Assembly (NCBI GenBank): GCA_023460085.1
Contig: JAEWRI010000038.1
Span: 1 to 64,000 of the forward strand
DNA from: Bacillota bacterium
Lineage (GTDB): Bacteria; Bacillota; Clostridia; Christensenellales; SZUA-584
Direction of reading: 5' to 3'
DNA: 64,000 nt
The notes under the pieces are model-generated. The model was not told where the DNA came from. It did not search any database and was given only the letters and a program-made list of their open reading frames with translations. The stretch's first letter is position 1. The number at the start of each line of letters is the position of its first letter. Shown here one piece after another: positions 32,662-41,037 of the stretch. The position numbers and the translations under genes were made by a program.

Positions 32662-33323
32662 AGCCCTCTCACCACCACATTCTGCACGTACTTCCCGGCG
32701 GCTTCGGCCGCTTTTTTGATAGGCTCGGGGCGCAGCGGCTCCGGGCAGAGGCGGCCCTCCACCTTGCGGTACTGCTGCAGCGCGTAGCGCTTTGCCCCTG
32801 CCACGCGCTTTGCGATGGCTTCGATGTCGTCCGCGGTCAGCGTGGGCATCATCGTCGTGCGAAACTCGTAGTCCACGCCGCTGCCCATCACCAGCTCCGC
32901 GCTGCGCCAGATGGGCGCGTCGTCCACGTGAAAAGACACCGCGCGGGATAATTCTCCCGACGGCGTCTTTAAGTCGATTGCGATATAGTCGAGCTCGGGC
33001 AGCAGCGCCTCCACAATGTCCGGATTCAGCCCGTTGGTATCCAGCTTCACGCGGTAGCCCATGCCCTTCGCACGCCGGATGAAGTCCCCCAAATCCGGCT
33101 GCAGCGTGGGCTCCCCGCCCGACACCACCACGCCGTCCAGAAACCCCGCGCGCCGCCGCAGATAATCCGTCACCGCGGCTTCGTCCAGCAACGCCCCGCG
33201 CTGCCAAAGCGCCCGGTTATGACAGTACCAGCAGTCCATGTTGCAGCCCGGCACGAACACGGCGGCGGCGATGTGGCCCGGGTAGTCCACGAAGGAGTTC
33301 TTGACGAGGCCCGCTATCAGCAT
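32658..33323 (-). CDS. nrdG: Anaerobic ribonucleotide reductase activating protein
   Basis: The 221-residue radical SAM enzyme has CNMDCWYC (Cys27, Cys31, Cys34) binding the 4Fe-4S cluster. VSGGEPTLQ is the glycine-rich SAM contact. NrdG abstracts a hydrogen from the C-terminal glycine of NrdD to make its glycyl radical. The ATG lies within the last codons of nrdD (seven-base overlap), so the two are translationally coupled. It is somewhat longer than the E. coli NrdG (154 residues), as in other clostridial activators of this subtype. Confidence 0.93.
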   Translation of the reverse strand: MLIAGLVKNSFVDYPGHIAAAVFVPGCNMDCWYCHNRALWQRGALLDEAAVTDYLRRRAGFLDGVVVSGGEPTLQPDLGDFIRRAKGMGYRVKLDTNGLNPDIVEALLPELDYIAIDLKTPSGELSRAVSFHVDDAPIWRSAELVMGSGVDYEFRTTMMPTLTADDIEAIAKRVAGAKRYALQQYRKVEGRLCPEPLRPEPIKKAAEAAGKYVQNVVVRGL

Positions 33324-35410
33324 TCCAGCGCCTCTGGCACCACGAATTTGAGCCTCTCCCGATACTCCTCCTTTTTGCCCTCGTTGTAGTTCTGCACAGG
33401 CCGCAGGTATCCTACCACGCGGCTCCATACCTCGGTCTTCGCGCCGCACTCCGGGCAGACGAACTGCTCGCCCGCAAGGTAGCCGTGCGTGTCGCACACG
33501 CTGAACGTGGGCGTGATGGAGATGTACGGCATGCGGTAGCGCGAGAAGATGGCGCGTATCAGCTTCTTGGCCGTCTCGATGTCCTCGATGCGCTCACCCA
33601 AGTACAGGTGCTGCACCGTGCCGCCTGTGTAGAGCGACTGCAGCTCGTCCTGCAGGTCTATCATCTCCATGATGTCTTCGGTATAGCCCACCGGCAGCTG
33701 CGTAGAGTTGGTGTAGTACGGCACGTCCCGGCCCGAGGTGATGATGTCGGAATAGCGCTCCTTGTCCAGCTTGGCGAGGCGATAGCTTGTCCCCTCGGCG
33801 GGCGTAGCCTCCAGATTGTACTGGTGATCCGTCTCCTTTTGAAACTCCTGCATCAGTCCGCGCAGATAGTGCATGATTTCCACGGCCATGGCGTTGCCCT
33901 CGTCGGTTTCGATGCCCTTGCCCATGTAATTCAGCAGCGCCTCGTGCATGCCGATGATGCCGATGGTGTTGAAGTGGTTCGACCAGTACTGCCCGGTGCG
34001 CTTTTTGACGTCGCGCAGGTACACGGCGGAATACGGATACAGCCCGCTCTCCGTCTGGTGCTCGATGATTTTGCGCTTGATTTCCAGCGACGTCTTGCCG
34101 ATGTCGGCAATCCTCCTCAGCCGCGCGAAGAACTCCTCCTTCGTGCGCGAAAGATAGCCGATGCGCGGCAGGTTGATGGTGAACACGCCGATGGAACCCG
34201 TCAGCGGGTTGGAGCCGAACAGTCCGCCGCCGCGTTTGCGCAGCTCCGTCACGTCCAGCCGCAGACGGCAGCACATGGAAACCGCGTCCTCCGGGCTTAA
34301 GTCGGAGTTGACGTAGTTGGCGAAGTACGGAATGCCGTATTTGCACGTAATCTCCATGAACTTGTTGACTACGGGCGTATCCCAGTCGAAGTCCTTGGTG
34401 ATGTTGAGCGTGGGAATGGGGAACGTAAACACGCGGCCCTTGGCGTCGCCCTCCAGCATCACCTCGCAGAACGCAAGGTTGAACCGATCCATCTCCTCCT
34501 GATAGTCGCCGTAGGCGGTGTCCTGATACACGCCGCCGATGATGACGGGATGGTCGCGCAGCATTTTGGGCACCTTGATGTCGAACGTCAGATTCGAGAA
34601 CGGGCACTGGAAGCCCACGCGCGTGGGCACGTTGATGTTGAATATGAACTCCTGCAGGCACTGCTTAATCTGCTCGTGCGTCATGTTGTCGCGCCGCACG
34701 AAGGGCGCGCAGTACGTATCGAAGCTGGACCAGGCCTGAGCGCCCGCCGTCTCGCCCTGCGTGGTGAACGTAGAGTTGACAATCTGCCCGAGGAACGAGC
34801 GCATGTGCTTGGCGGGGCGGCTCTCCACCTTGCCGGGGATGCCGCCGAAGCCCTGCATCAGCAGCTGCCGCAAATCCCAGCCGGCGCAGTACGGGCCGAA
34901 GAAGCCGAGGTCGTGAATGTGGCAGTCGCCTGAGGAATGGGCGTCGCGCACCTCCTGCGGGTAAATCTCGTGCAGCCAGTATTTCTTGGTGAACGCCTCG
35001 CGGATGTAGTTGTTGAGGCCGTTGACGCTGCGCTGCGTGTTGGCGTTCTCGCGCGTGTTCCAGTCGGTATCGGAAAGGTAGCTGGAGAACATGTCGATGG
35101 TCGCGCCGATGAGCGCGTTGGCTTCCCTCGCGCCCTTGCGCTTTTCGCGGTAGAGTATGTAGGCCTTGGCCGTGCGGGCATGGCCGTTCTTGATGAGTAC
35201 GCGCTCGACGACGTCCTGAACGTCCTCAACGCCCGGATTGCGGTCGGCAAACTGCAGCCGCAGGATATCCACCACCTGCTCCGTCAGCTGCTGCGCGCGC
35301 GCATAGTCCTCCCCGCCCACTGCCTGCGCCGCCTTGAATATGGCATCGGCAATCTTGCGCGGCTGGAACGCTTCCTTCTGACCGCTTCGCTTGAGTATGA
35401 CTGTGAACAT
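33317..35410 (-). CDS. nrdD: Anaerobic ribonucleoside-triphosphate reductase
   Basis: The 697-residue class III reductase makes dNTPs from NTPs without oxygen. An N-terminal ATP-cone (about 1-95, VILKRSGQKEAFQPRKIADAI start) gives allosteric control. The central barrel carries DCHIHDLGF. Near the C-terminus a zinc site is seen (CDTHGY and CPECG). The glycyl radical motif RVVGYLRPVQNYNEGK places the radical on Gly667. The start ATG has AGGGGG at a somewhat long distance of 10 bases. Regulation is probably by NrdR (two boxes upstream). Confidence 0.95.
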   Translation of the reverse strand: MFTVILKRSGQKEAFQPRKIADAIFKAAQAVGGEDYARAQQLTEQVVDILRLQFADRNPGVEDVQDVVERVLIKNGHARTAKAYILYREKRKGAREANALIGATIDMFSSYLSDTDWNTRENANTQRSVNGLNNYIREAFTKKYWLHEIYPQEVRDAHSSGDCHIHDLGFFGPYCAGWDLRQLLMQGFGGIPGKVESRPAKHMRSFLGQIVNSTFTTQGETAGAQAWSSFDTYCAPFVRRDNMTHEQIKQCLQEFIFNINVPTRVGFQCPFSNLTFDIKVPKMLRDHPVIIGGVYQDTAYGDYQEEMDRFNLAFCEVMLEGDAKGRVFTFPIPTLNITKDFDWDTPVVNKFMEITCKYGIPYFANYVNSDLSPEDAVSMCCRLRLDVTELRKRGGGLFGSNPLTGSIGVFTINLPRIGYLSRTKEEFFARLRRIADIGKTSLEIKRKIIEHQTESGLYPYSAVYLRDVKKRTGQYWSNHFNTIGIIGMHEALLNYMGKGIETDEGNAMAVEIMHYLRGLMQEFQKETDHQYNLEATPAEGTSYRLAKLDKERYSDIITSGRDVPYYTNSTQLPVGYTEDIMEMIDLQDELQSLYTGGTVQHLYLGERIEDIETAKKLIRAIFSRYRMPYISITPTFSVCDTHGYLAGEQFVCPECGAKTEVWSRVVGYLRPVQNYNEGKKEEYRERLKFVVPEALEC

Positions 35411-35469
35411 ATGAGATAACCCCCTGCTTTGAATGTGATGTCAAATTAAGTGCCGTATATATACTCATA

Positions 35470-35530
35470 TACAATAAATATTGTATAATTAAGTGAGGTT
35501 ATTATATTCCCATACTATATATAGTGTCAA
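35470..35530 (-). promoter_or_regulatory. nrdDG promoter with two NrdR boxes
   Basis: On the minus strand TTGACA (35530-35525), 18 bases and TATAAT (35506-35501). Box 2, ATACTATATATAGTGT (35512-35527), fills the spacer and overlaps the -35. Box 1, TACAATAAATATTGTA (35470-35485), lies after the start site. Both fit the NrdR consensus ACACwATATaTwGTGT, and their centres are 42 bp apart, four helical turns. Confidence 0.8.
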
Positions 35531-35642
35531 TGCAGATAATCCAAATATAGCCTTAATTACTTTTTTCACAAAGAAGAGTGGCGTTCGCGGCCTCTGCTAT
35601 GGCAATTTTGTCGCAGCGGGTGACTGCCGTCCGCCGCGCCCT

Positions 35643-36551
35643 TCAGTATGTGCCGACGTTAACGTCAATGACCAGCGGATCGCAGACCACCTCGTGGGCT
35701 TCGTCGATCGGCACAAACTCCACCGTCAAATCCTTGCCGGAATCCAGCGGCGAAAGCGGAACGTTGTCGTAACCCGCGGTACCCGGCGTAATCCAGTACT
35801 CGGCGCGGATATACCACGCAAGATACCCCTCCTGATGCACCCAAATGTCGGTGTAGTACGTCGTGCGCTGCCGCACCGCGGTATCCTCCGTGCGCGTGGA
35901 TATCCACAGGTTGTCCGCGGTAAACTCCAGTGAGAGCAGCTCTATCGTCAGCGTACCGCTGGTGACGCTGTGCGACGCGGCGTCCAGCGTCACCGTGCGC
36001 TCCGCCACCTCGAGTTCCGCGTTAGCCGCGTCCACTTCCAGCTCGTTTACGGTGAGCCACAGCGCGTCCGTTTCGCTGCCGTTGTCCCCGTATATCGTAC
36101 CCGCTCCCTGGATGGTGCCGCGCACATAGACGACGTCGCCCGAGGCCATCTCAGGCGCTTCGCCCGTCCCGAAGTCCAGTATCGTCAAAGTGATTACACT
36201 GCGGCTCGTAGCGTAATAGACACTGTTCCCCCCCTCCATCTGCTCTCTTTCGCCGTGAATCATAAAGGGACTGTCGTATTCACGGCCCGCAAACGCATCC
36301 GGGTCGGCAAACACTTCAACCGCATGGGTGTAGCTGATGGGTCCGCCCGCAGCGCCCTGCGTCGTCAGCTTCGGCGTGGGACGGGGCGCAGGGCTGGGTG
36401 TCACGGACGCCGCCGCCTTCGGGGTGCGCGCGGGCTCCGCGCTGTCCTCCGGCGCATCGGTTTCCCTGTCGGCGAGGCCTCCCAGCGCGTGACAGGACGC
36501 CAGTACAAGGCACAGCAATGCAATCAGAAGTATAACCGCCGTTTTTCGCAT
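35643..36551 (-). CDS. Lipoprotein of unknown function
   Basis: The 302-residue protein starts with a lipoprotein signal (VLASC, Cys20). A Pro/Thr/Ser-rich linker follows (to about 68), then a beta-rich domain. An OB-like element GDVVYVRGTIQGAGTIYGDNG lies at about 138-160. No family was recognised. AAGGAG lies eight bases upstream. The layout (lipobox, T/P linker, folded domain) matches other extracellular lipoproteins of this genome. It is probably surface exposed. Confidence 0.75.
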   Translation of the reverse strand: MRKTAVILLIALLCLVLASCHALGGLADRETDAPEDSAEPARTPKAAASVTPSPAPRPTPKLTTQGAAGGPISYTHAVEVFADPDAFAGREYDSPFMIHGEREQMEGGNSVYYATSRSVITLTILDFGTGEAPEMASGDVVYVRGTIQGAGTIYGDNGSETDALWLTVNELEVDAANAELEVAERTVTLDAASHSVTSGTLTIELLSLEFTADNLWISTRTEDTAVRQRTTYYTDIWVHQEGYLAWYIRAEYWITPGTAGYDNVPLSPLDSGKDLTVEFVPIDEAHEVVCDPLVIDVNVGTY

Positions 36552-36722
36552 CCGTTTTCTCCTTATTGATTGTATGAAACGCAGGTATCCGCTTCGATGT
36601 TGATTCCATCATACCACCCCGGCGGGCACGGCGCAATTCACCGTGCCCCTTTTTTTGCCATACGGAAGGGGTTGGGACTGTTTGTGTCGAATAATAAGGA
36701 AATTTATTTTCAAGGAGTTATT

Positions 36723-37568
36723 ATGTCCGTTCCTGTCTTCTCCCCTGCGCCCCGCACGCGCGGCGGCGCCCGCCTGGCGATGCTGATTTGCGCAATCGTA
36801 TTCGCCGGTATTGCCGTGCTGTCGTTCGTCCAATGGTCCTCGACGAAAGCCTCCCTCGAAGAAAACGGGCGGCCGGATTTCAACACGCTCTCCCAGAAGG
36901 AACTGAAGGACGGCCTGCAGGTGAGTGGCACCATCGACCTCGCCATCGAATGTTATGCCGAGTCCTACGGAACCACCTACGGAATCCGCACCTCCGACGA
37001 CAGCGACACGCTGTTCTATCTGATTCCCGTTTATGACCCCTACCCGGACGGCTCCATCAACATCCGCTACTTCATCACGTACGAAGCCAGCCCGGGGGAT
37101 TTCGCCGCCATGGACGCCGCTGTGTCACAGATGTGGACGACATCGGGGGCCATCACGCCGCAGCTTACGCTGGAAAACGCGGAGATTGCCCCGCTGCCCG
37201 GCGACGTCGCGGGCTATCTGGACGAATATGTGAACGAAGACACCTTCTACGATAATGGCTCCCTGATTGACTGGTGCGCCGAATACTACATATTCGATAC
37301 CGAGGATCCGCAGGTCATCGCCTCCAAGCTGGCGCCCTACATGATTCACGGCACAAGCCCCGTCAGTACGCCCCTGATTGTGGCATGCGTGTTCGCCGGC
37401 ATCGCGGCTCTCTGCTTCATACTGTTCCTGATACTGGCGCTGGTCAAGAAGCCCATCAAAGGCCTGCCGTACGGGCCGCCGCCGGACGACTTCTCCAAGA
37501 TGCGCGAATTCAGCGCGGAGCAGTCCCAGACGCCTCCCGGGTACAACGGCGATGGATTTGACGTCTGA
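36723..37568 (+). CDS. Membrane protein with external domain, unknown
   Basis: The 281-residue protein has TM1 (about 18-38), an external domain (about 45-215) and TM2 (about 217-240). A short cytoplasmic tail rich in Pro ends with NGDGFDV. AAGGAG lies six bases before the ATG; the longer open frame upstream has no ribosome site. Its 3' end overlaps the next gene by 17 bases. It looks like a clostridial protein with no characterised relative. Confidence 0.7.
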   Translation: MSVPVFSPAPRTRGGARLAMLICAIVFAGIAVLSFVQWSSTKASLEENGRPDFNTLSQKELKDGLQVSGTIDLAIECYAESYGTTYGIRTSDDSDTLFYLIPVYDPYPDGSINIRYFITYEASPGDFAAMDAAVSQMWTTSGAITPQLTLENAEIAPLPGDVAGYLDEYVNEDTFYDNGSLIDWCAEYYIFDTEDPQVIASKLAPYMIHGTSPVSTPLIVACVFAGIAALCFILFLILALVKKPIKGLPYGPPPDDFSKMREFSAEQSQTPPGYNGDGFDV

Positions 37569-38253
37569 CGTTCTTCAGACCCTGCGCGAGGCGGGCGCGG
37601 TGCTGGCGGGGGTTGCCGACCTTCCGGCGCTGCCCGAAGCGCCGCGTCTTGGCATGCGCTTCGGCGTCTCCGTGGCGGTGAAATACCCGGCGCGGGTCAT
37701 CCGCGGCATATCGGACGGCCCGACGCGGGACTATTTCGACCAGTACCACGCGCTCAACGAGCAGCTGGACGCCATCGTCTCCGCCGGTGCGCGGCGGCTT
37801 TCGGACGCGGGATACCGTGCCGTCGCGCAGACGCGCGCCTTCGTGCGGCAGTCCGAAACGGACTACGCCACGGCGCTTCCGCACAAGACCGTCGCGACGC
37901 GCGCGGGCCTCGGGTGGATAGGCAAATGCGCGCTGCTCGTCACGCGGGAGTTCGGCTCCGCCGTGCGAATCTCGTCGCTGCTGACCGACGCGCCGCTGAC
38001 CCCTGCCCCGCCCATGGACGAGCCCCTCTGCGGCAGCTGCACGGCCTGCACGCTTGCCTGTCCGGGGCAGGCGGTCACGGGCCGCCTCTGGACGCCCGGG
38101 CTTCCGCGAGAGGCGCTGTTCGACGCGCACCGCTGCCGCGAGAATGCGCGGGCGCTGTCTGCCCGCAAACTGAACGAGGTCATCACGCTGTGCGGCAAGT
38201 GCATCGAGGTCTGCCCGCATACGCGGCGCTATCTGGACGCCGCCGCAGACTGA
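37552..38253 (+). CDS. 4Fe-4S protein of the QueG-like group
   Basis: The 233-residue protein ends with two ferredoxin-type clusters, CGSCTACTLACPG (about 163-175) and CGKCIEVCPHT (about 214-224). The upstream RAGLGWIGKCALLVTREFGSAVRISSLLTD block is like epoxyqueuosine reductase QueG. It lacks the full QueG length and HEAT repeats and may be an electron-transfer or cobamide-binding relative. It overlaps the membrane protein gene; no strong ribosome site is seen, so coupling is likely. A second protein of the same type follows 10 bases later. Confidence 0.8.
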   Translation: MDLTSDVLQTLREAGAVLAGVADLPALPEAPRLGMRFGVSVAVKYPARVIRGISDGPTRDYFDQYHALNEQLDAIVSAGARRLSDAGYRAVAQTRAFVRQSETDYATALPHKTVATRAGLGWIGKCALLVTREFGSAVRISSLLTDAPLTPAPPMDEPLCGSCTACTLACPGQAVTGRLWTPGLPREALFDAHRCRENARALSARKLNEVITLCGKCIEVCPHTRRYLDAAAD

Positions 38254-38263
38254 AAGGACAGCC

Positions 38264-38950
38264 ATGGAAGACCGTATCAAAGCATACGCGCTCACGTTGG
38301 GCGCGGACCTGTGCGGCATCGCGTCCGCGGACCGCTTCGAAGGCGCCCCCGCGGGCTTTCACCCATGCGACCTCTACGCGGACTGCCGCGCCGTCGTCGT
38401 GCTGGCCCGGGCGCTGCCCAAGGGGCTGGCTTTCGTCAACCCGCGCATACTCTACGGCCACGCGGGCGACGTCAACTTCGCGGGGCTGGACGCCGCCGCG
38501 CTACGCCTCGCGCTCTATCTGGAGCGGCTGGGCGGCATCGCGGTTCCGCTGCCCTCCGACGGGCCCTACGAGTACTGGGAGCCGGACACGAAGACCGGCA
38601 AGGGGCTTTTGTCCATGCGGCACGCCGCCGTGTGCGCCGGGCTGGGCAGCCTCGGCAAAAACACGCTGCTGATTAACCGCGAATACGGCAACATGCTGGG
38701 CATCGGCGCGGTGCTCACGAACCTCCCGCTGCGCCCCGACCCGCTGTCGGAGGAGCTCTGCATCCCCGGCTGCCGCCGCTGTCTGGACGTCTGCCCCTCG
38801 GGCGCGCTGGACGGCGTCACCGCCAACCAGACGCTCTGCCGCGCCCACACCTACGGCGAGAACGCGCGGGGCTTTGGCGTGGTACACTGCAACCACTGCC
38901 GCCTCGCCTGCCCCAACGCGTTTGGCACAAGGCGGGAATCAGATGATTAG
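38264..38950 (+). CDS. 4Fe-4S protein of the QueG-like group, paralogue
   Basis: The 228-residue protein has the block HAAVCAGLGSLGKNTLLINREYGNMLGIGAVLTN typical of QueG-like proteins (residues about 125-158). One clear cluster motif follows, CIPGCRRCLDVCPSGAL, and a C-terminal CNHCRLACPNAFG. It shares the plan of the preceding gene but little close sequence, so the pair is an old duplication. Reductase activity on a corrin- or flavin-linked substrate is inferred. It overlaps the deformylase gene by eight bases. Confidence 0.8.
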   Translation: MEDRIKAYALTLGADLCGIASADRFEGAPAGFHPCDLYADCRAVVVLARALPKGLAFVNPRILYGHAGDVNFAGLDAAALRLALYLERLGGIAVPLPSDGPYEYWEPDTKTGKGLLSMRHAAVCAGLGSLGKNTLLINREYGNMLGIGAVLTNLPLRPDPLSEELCIPGCRRCLDVCPSGALDGVTANQTLCRAHTYGENARGFGVVHCNHCRLACPNAFGTRRESDD

Positions 38951-39434
38951 ACCCATACTGCGGCTGGGCAACCCCCGGCTGTACGAAACGAGCGCCCCGG
39001 TACTGCGTGATGAGCTGCACTCGCTGCGCGGTGTCGTGGCCGATTTGCACGACACACTCCTGGACTTCCGAATGCAATACGGCGCGGGCCGTGCCATCGC
39101 CGCGCCCCAAATCGGCGTGATGAAGCGGCTGGTGTACATGAACACCGGGAAGCCGGTGGTCTTTCTCAATCCGGTGCTGGAATTTCCGGACGGCGAAACG
39201 ATGGACGTCTGGGACGACTGCATGTCCTTCCCGGGCCTGTGGGTGCGGGTGCGCCGCCGCCGCCGCTGCGTCATCCGCTATCGGGACATGGACTGGCGGG
39301 ACGCCCGCATGGAGCTGGAGGGAGACCTGTCCGAGCTGCTTCAGCACGAGTGCGACCATCTGGACGGCGTGCTCGCCACGATGCGCGCGCTGGACAACCG
39401 GGCCTTTCGCGCGGGCGGCTGGGACGCGCGATGA
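38943..39434 (+). CDS. def: Divergent peptide deformylase
   Basis: The 163-residue protein has the three deformylase motifs in order with changes. Motif 1 GRAIAAPQIG replaces GxGLAAPQIG. Motif 2 DDCMSFPG replaces EGCLS. Motif 3 HECDHLDG is intact. The metal ligands Cys93, His135 and His139 and catalytic Glu136 are kept, so it could still remove formyl groups from nascent Met. The changed motif 2 and the RRRRR run after it suggest a second, specialised copy and not the housekeeping enzyme. It is coupled to genes on both sides. Confidence 0.85.
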   Translation: MIRPILRLGNPRLYETSAPVLRDELHSLRGVVADLHDTLLDFRMQYGAGRAIAAPQIGVMKRLVYMNTGKPVVFLNPVLEFPDGETMDVWDDCMSFPGLWVRVRRRRRCVIRYRDMDWRDARMELEGDLSELLQHECDHLDGVLATMRALDNRAFRAGGWDAR

Positions 39435-39955
39435 AAATCGCCATACTCGGCTACAGCGGCAGCGGCAAATCCACGCTGGCGAAAGCGCTCTCCGGCATAT
39501 ACCGAATCCCCGTGCTCTACCTCGACACCGTGCAGTTTATGCCCGGCTGGGCGGAGCGCGACCGGGACGAGGCGCGCGCGCTCGTGCGGGACTTCATGGC
39601 GCGCAACGCCGCGTGGGTCATCGACGGCAACTACACCGACTTTCTCCAACCCGAGCGGCTGGAGCAGGCGGACGCCATACTGATGCTGCGCTTTCCGCGG
39701 CGTGTCTGCATGTGGCGCGTCGTGAAGCGCTACTTCCGGCACAGAAACACCTCGCGCGAAAGCATGGCGGAGGGGTGTACGGAAAAGCTGGACGCGGAGT
39801 TTGTGCGGTGGGTGCTCTTTACGGGGCGCACCCGGGCCATCCGGCGGCACTACCGGGACATCGCGGCACGCTGCGCGGACAAGACGCGCGTCTTCCGGAA
39901 TCAGAGGCAGGTGGACGAATACGTGCGGGCGCTGCGCGACGCGCGGCAGGAGTAA
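39431..39955 (+). CDS. P-loop nucleoside-kinase-like protein (topology modulation type)
   Basis: The 174-residue protein has a Walker A GYSGSGKST (7-15) and the WVIDGNYTDFL segment. The FPRR lid element completes the pattern of adenylate-kinase-like proteins annotated as topology modulation (FlaR) family. The real substrate is unknown. The ATG overlaps the deformylase stop (ATGA). It ends the five-gene overlapping series that starts at 36723 or 37552. Confidence 0.82.
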   Translation: MKIAILGYSGSGKSTLAKALSGIYRIPVLYLDTVQFMPGWAERDRDEARALVRDFMARNAAWVIDGNYTDFLQPERLEQADAILMLRFPRRVCMWRVVKRYFRHRNTSRESMAEGCTEKLDAEFVRWVLFTGRTRAIRRHYRDIAARCADKTRVFRNQRQVDEYVRALRDARQE

Positions 39956-39989
39956 CCGTACAGCATGTCCCCCCGGTGACGCCACCAGC

Positions 39990-40140
39990 AGACCACGCTG
40001 AATATCATCCGTGAGCGCTGGCTGAGCACGCGGATGCCCACCCTCGAAATTGAAAGCATATCGCGCAAAAAGGCTATTACTACCGCCATCCGGAATTCAA
40101 GGGTTCGGATATGATGCACAGCAGGGTCTTACCAGGCAAA
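39990..40140 (+). pseudogene. Possible frameshifted gene remnant
   Basis: One frame reads TLNIIRERWLSTRMPTLEIE then SISRK and, after a run of A, another frame continues GYYYRHPEFKGSDMMHSRVLP. The join at AAAAA (about 40067) suggests a single-base slip. No start is present and the family was not identified. It fills the gap between the kinase-like gene and yqeY. Confidence 0.3.
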
Positions 40141-40148
40141 ATTAGTGG

Positions 40149-40154
40149 TATAAT
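40149..40154 (+). promoter_or_regulatory. Extended -10 promoter of yqeY
   Basis: TATAAT with TG just upstream (TGGTATAAT). The -35 is weak. The ribosome site AAAGGAG (40188-40194) follows. Confidence 0.5.
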
Positions 40155-40201
40155 CTAAATGGATAGTTCAATATGTTCTATTTGCATAAAGGAGAAAAGT
40201 G

Positions 40202-40651
40202 ATGACGAAAATCGATCTGGTCCGGCAGGAAATGATGAAGGCGCTCAAGGCGGGAGATACCGCGCGCAAGGAGGCGCTGTCGCTGCTGCTGTCGGCGCTG
40301 AAAAAAAAGAATATCGACAAGCGCTCCGACCTCACCGAGGAGGAAGAAAATGCGGTTGTTTTCAAGGAGATCAAGGAAGCGCAGGAGGCAATCGATTCCG
40401 CCCCCGCGTCCCGGACGGACATCATTGAAGAGAACAGGCGTAAAATCAGTGTCTATTCAGAATTTGCGCCAAAATTAATGGGCGAAGATGAAGTAAGAGC
40501 GGCAATACTGGGCGTGATTCGTGAGCTGGGTATTGAAAAGCCCACGCCTGCGGATAAGGGCAAAATCATGAAATCCGTGATGCCGGTTCTGAAAGGCAAG
40601 GCCGATGGTGCTATGATCAATCGGCTGGCGGAGGAACTGATGCGCGGTTAG
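40202..40651 (+). CDS. yqeY: GatB/YqeY domain protein
   Basis: The 149-residue protein is a stand-alone YqeY domain, normal length about 147. It shows KAGDTARKEALSLLLSALK near the start, EENAVVFKEIKEAQEAI in the middle and DKGKIMKSVMPVLKGKADG near the end. The domain is also the tRNA-binding tail of GatB amidotransferase, but the free protein has no settled role. The ATG at 40202 directly follows an in-frame GTG; AAAGGAG is seven bases upstream of the ATG. Confidence 0.92.
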   Translation: MTKIDLVRQEMMKALKAGDTARKEALSLLLSALKKKNIDKRSDLTEEEENAVVFKEIKEAQEAIDSAPASRTDIIEENRRKISVYSEFAPKLMGEDEVRAAILGVIRELGIEKPTPADKGKIMKSVMPVLKGKADGAMINRLAEELMRG

Positions 40652-41037
40652 AATGCAGGGGCGGCATTCGCCTCTGTCCGTTTCCCCAGCAGTCCCGCAA
40701 TCGGAGAAGGATGCAATTCGTACCGGACGGATGATTACCGCCCCTACAGGGTATTGCGTAAAAAAGCAGGGATGTGAGCGCGGTATCGATGCCCTGCGCG
40801 CGATGCAGAATATCGGATATTTTTGCCGAATATTAAAAGACAAATTATCTTGCTGTTTTGTCTAGGCTAAGGCGGTTAGGATAAATGGTGCGCTCCATCG
40901 TTCTTTTATTTTGATTTTATCGACAAAATGAATGAAATCAATCAGGCTTTGCTGCTTACGCCGCTTTAAACTAATGGAAAGGTCATCAGATATTCGGGAA
41001 CATACTGTTGTTCATATCAGGAGAAGGAGCTGTTATT
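40652..41037. repeat. Intergenic region with REP-like arms
   Basis: AGGGGCGG (about 40659) and CCGCCCCT (about 40738) are inverted arms of a loose REP-like element; the reading frame across it is an artefact. From about 40850 the sequence becomes more AT-rich and holds nothing recognised until the AAGGAG site at 41024. Confidence 0.5.

Noticed and set aside
40653..40865. 70-residue plus-strand frame after yqeY
   Set aside because: It reads through a REP-like element and has no ribosome site.
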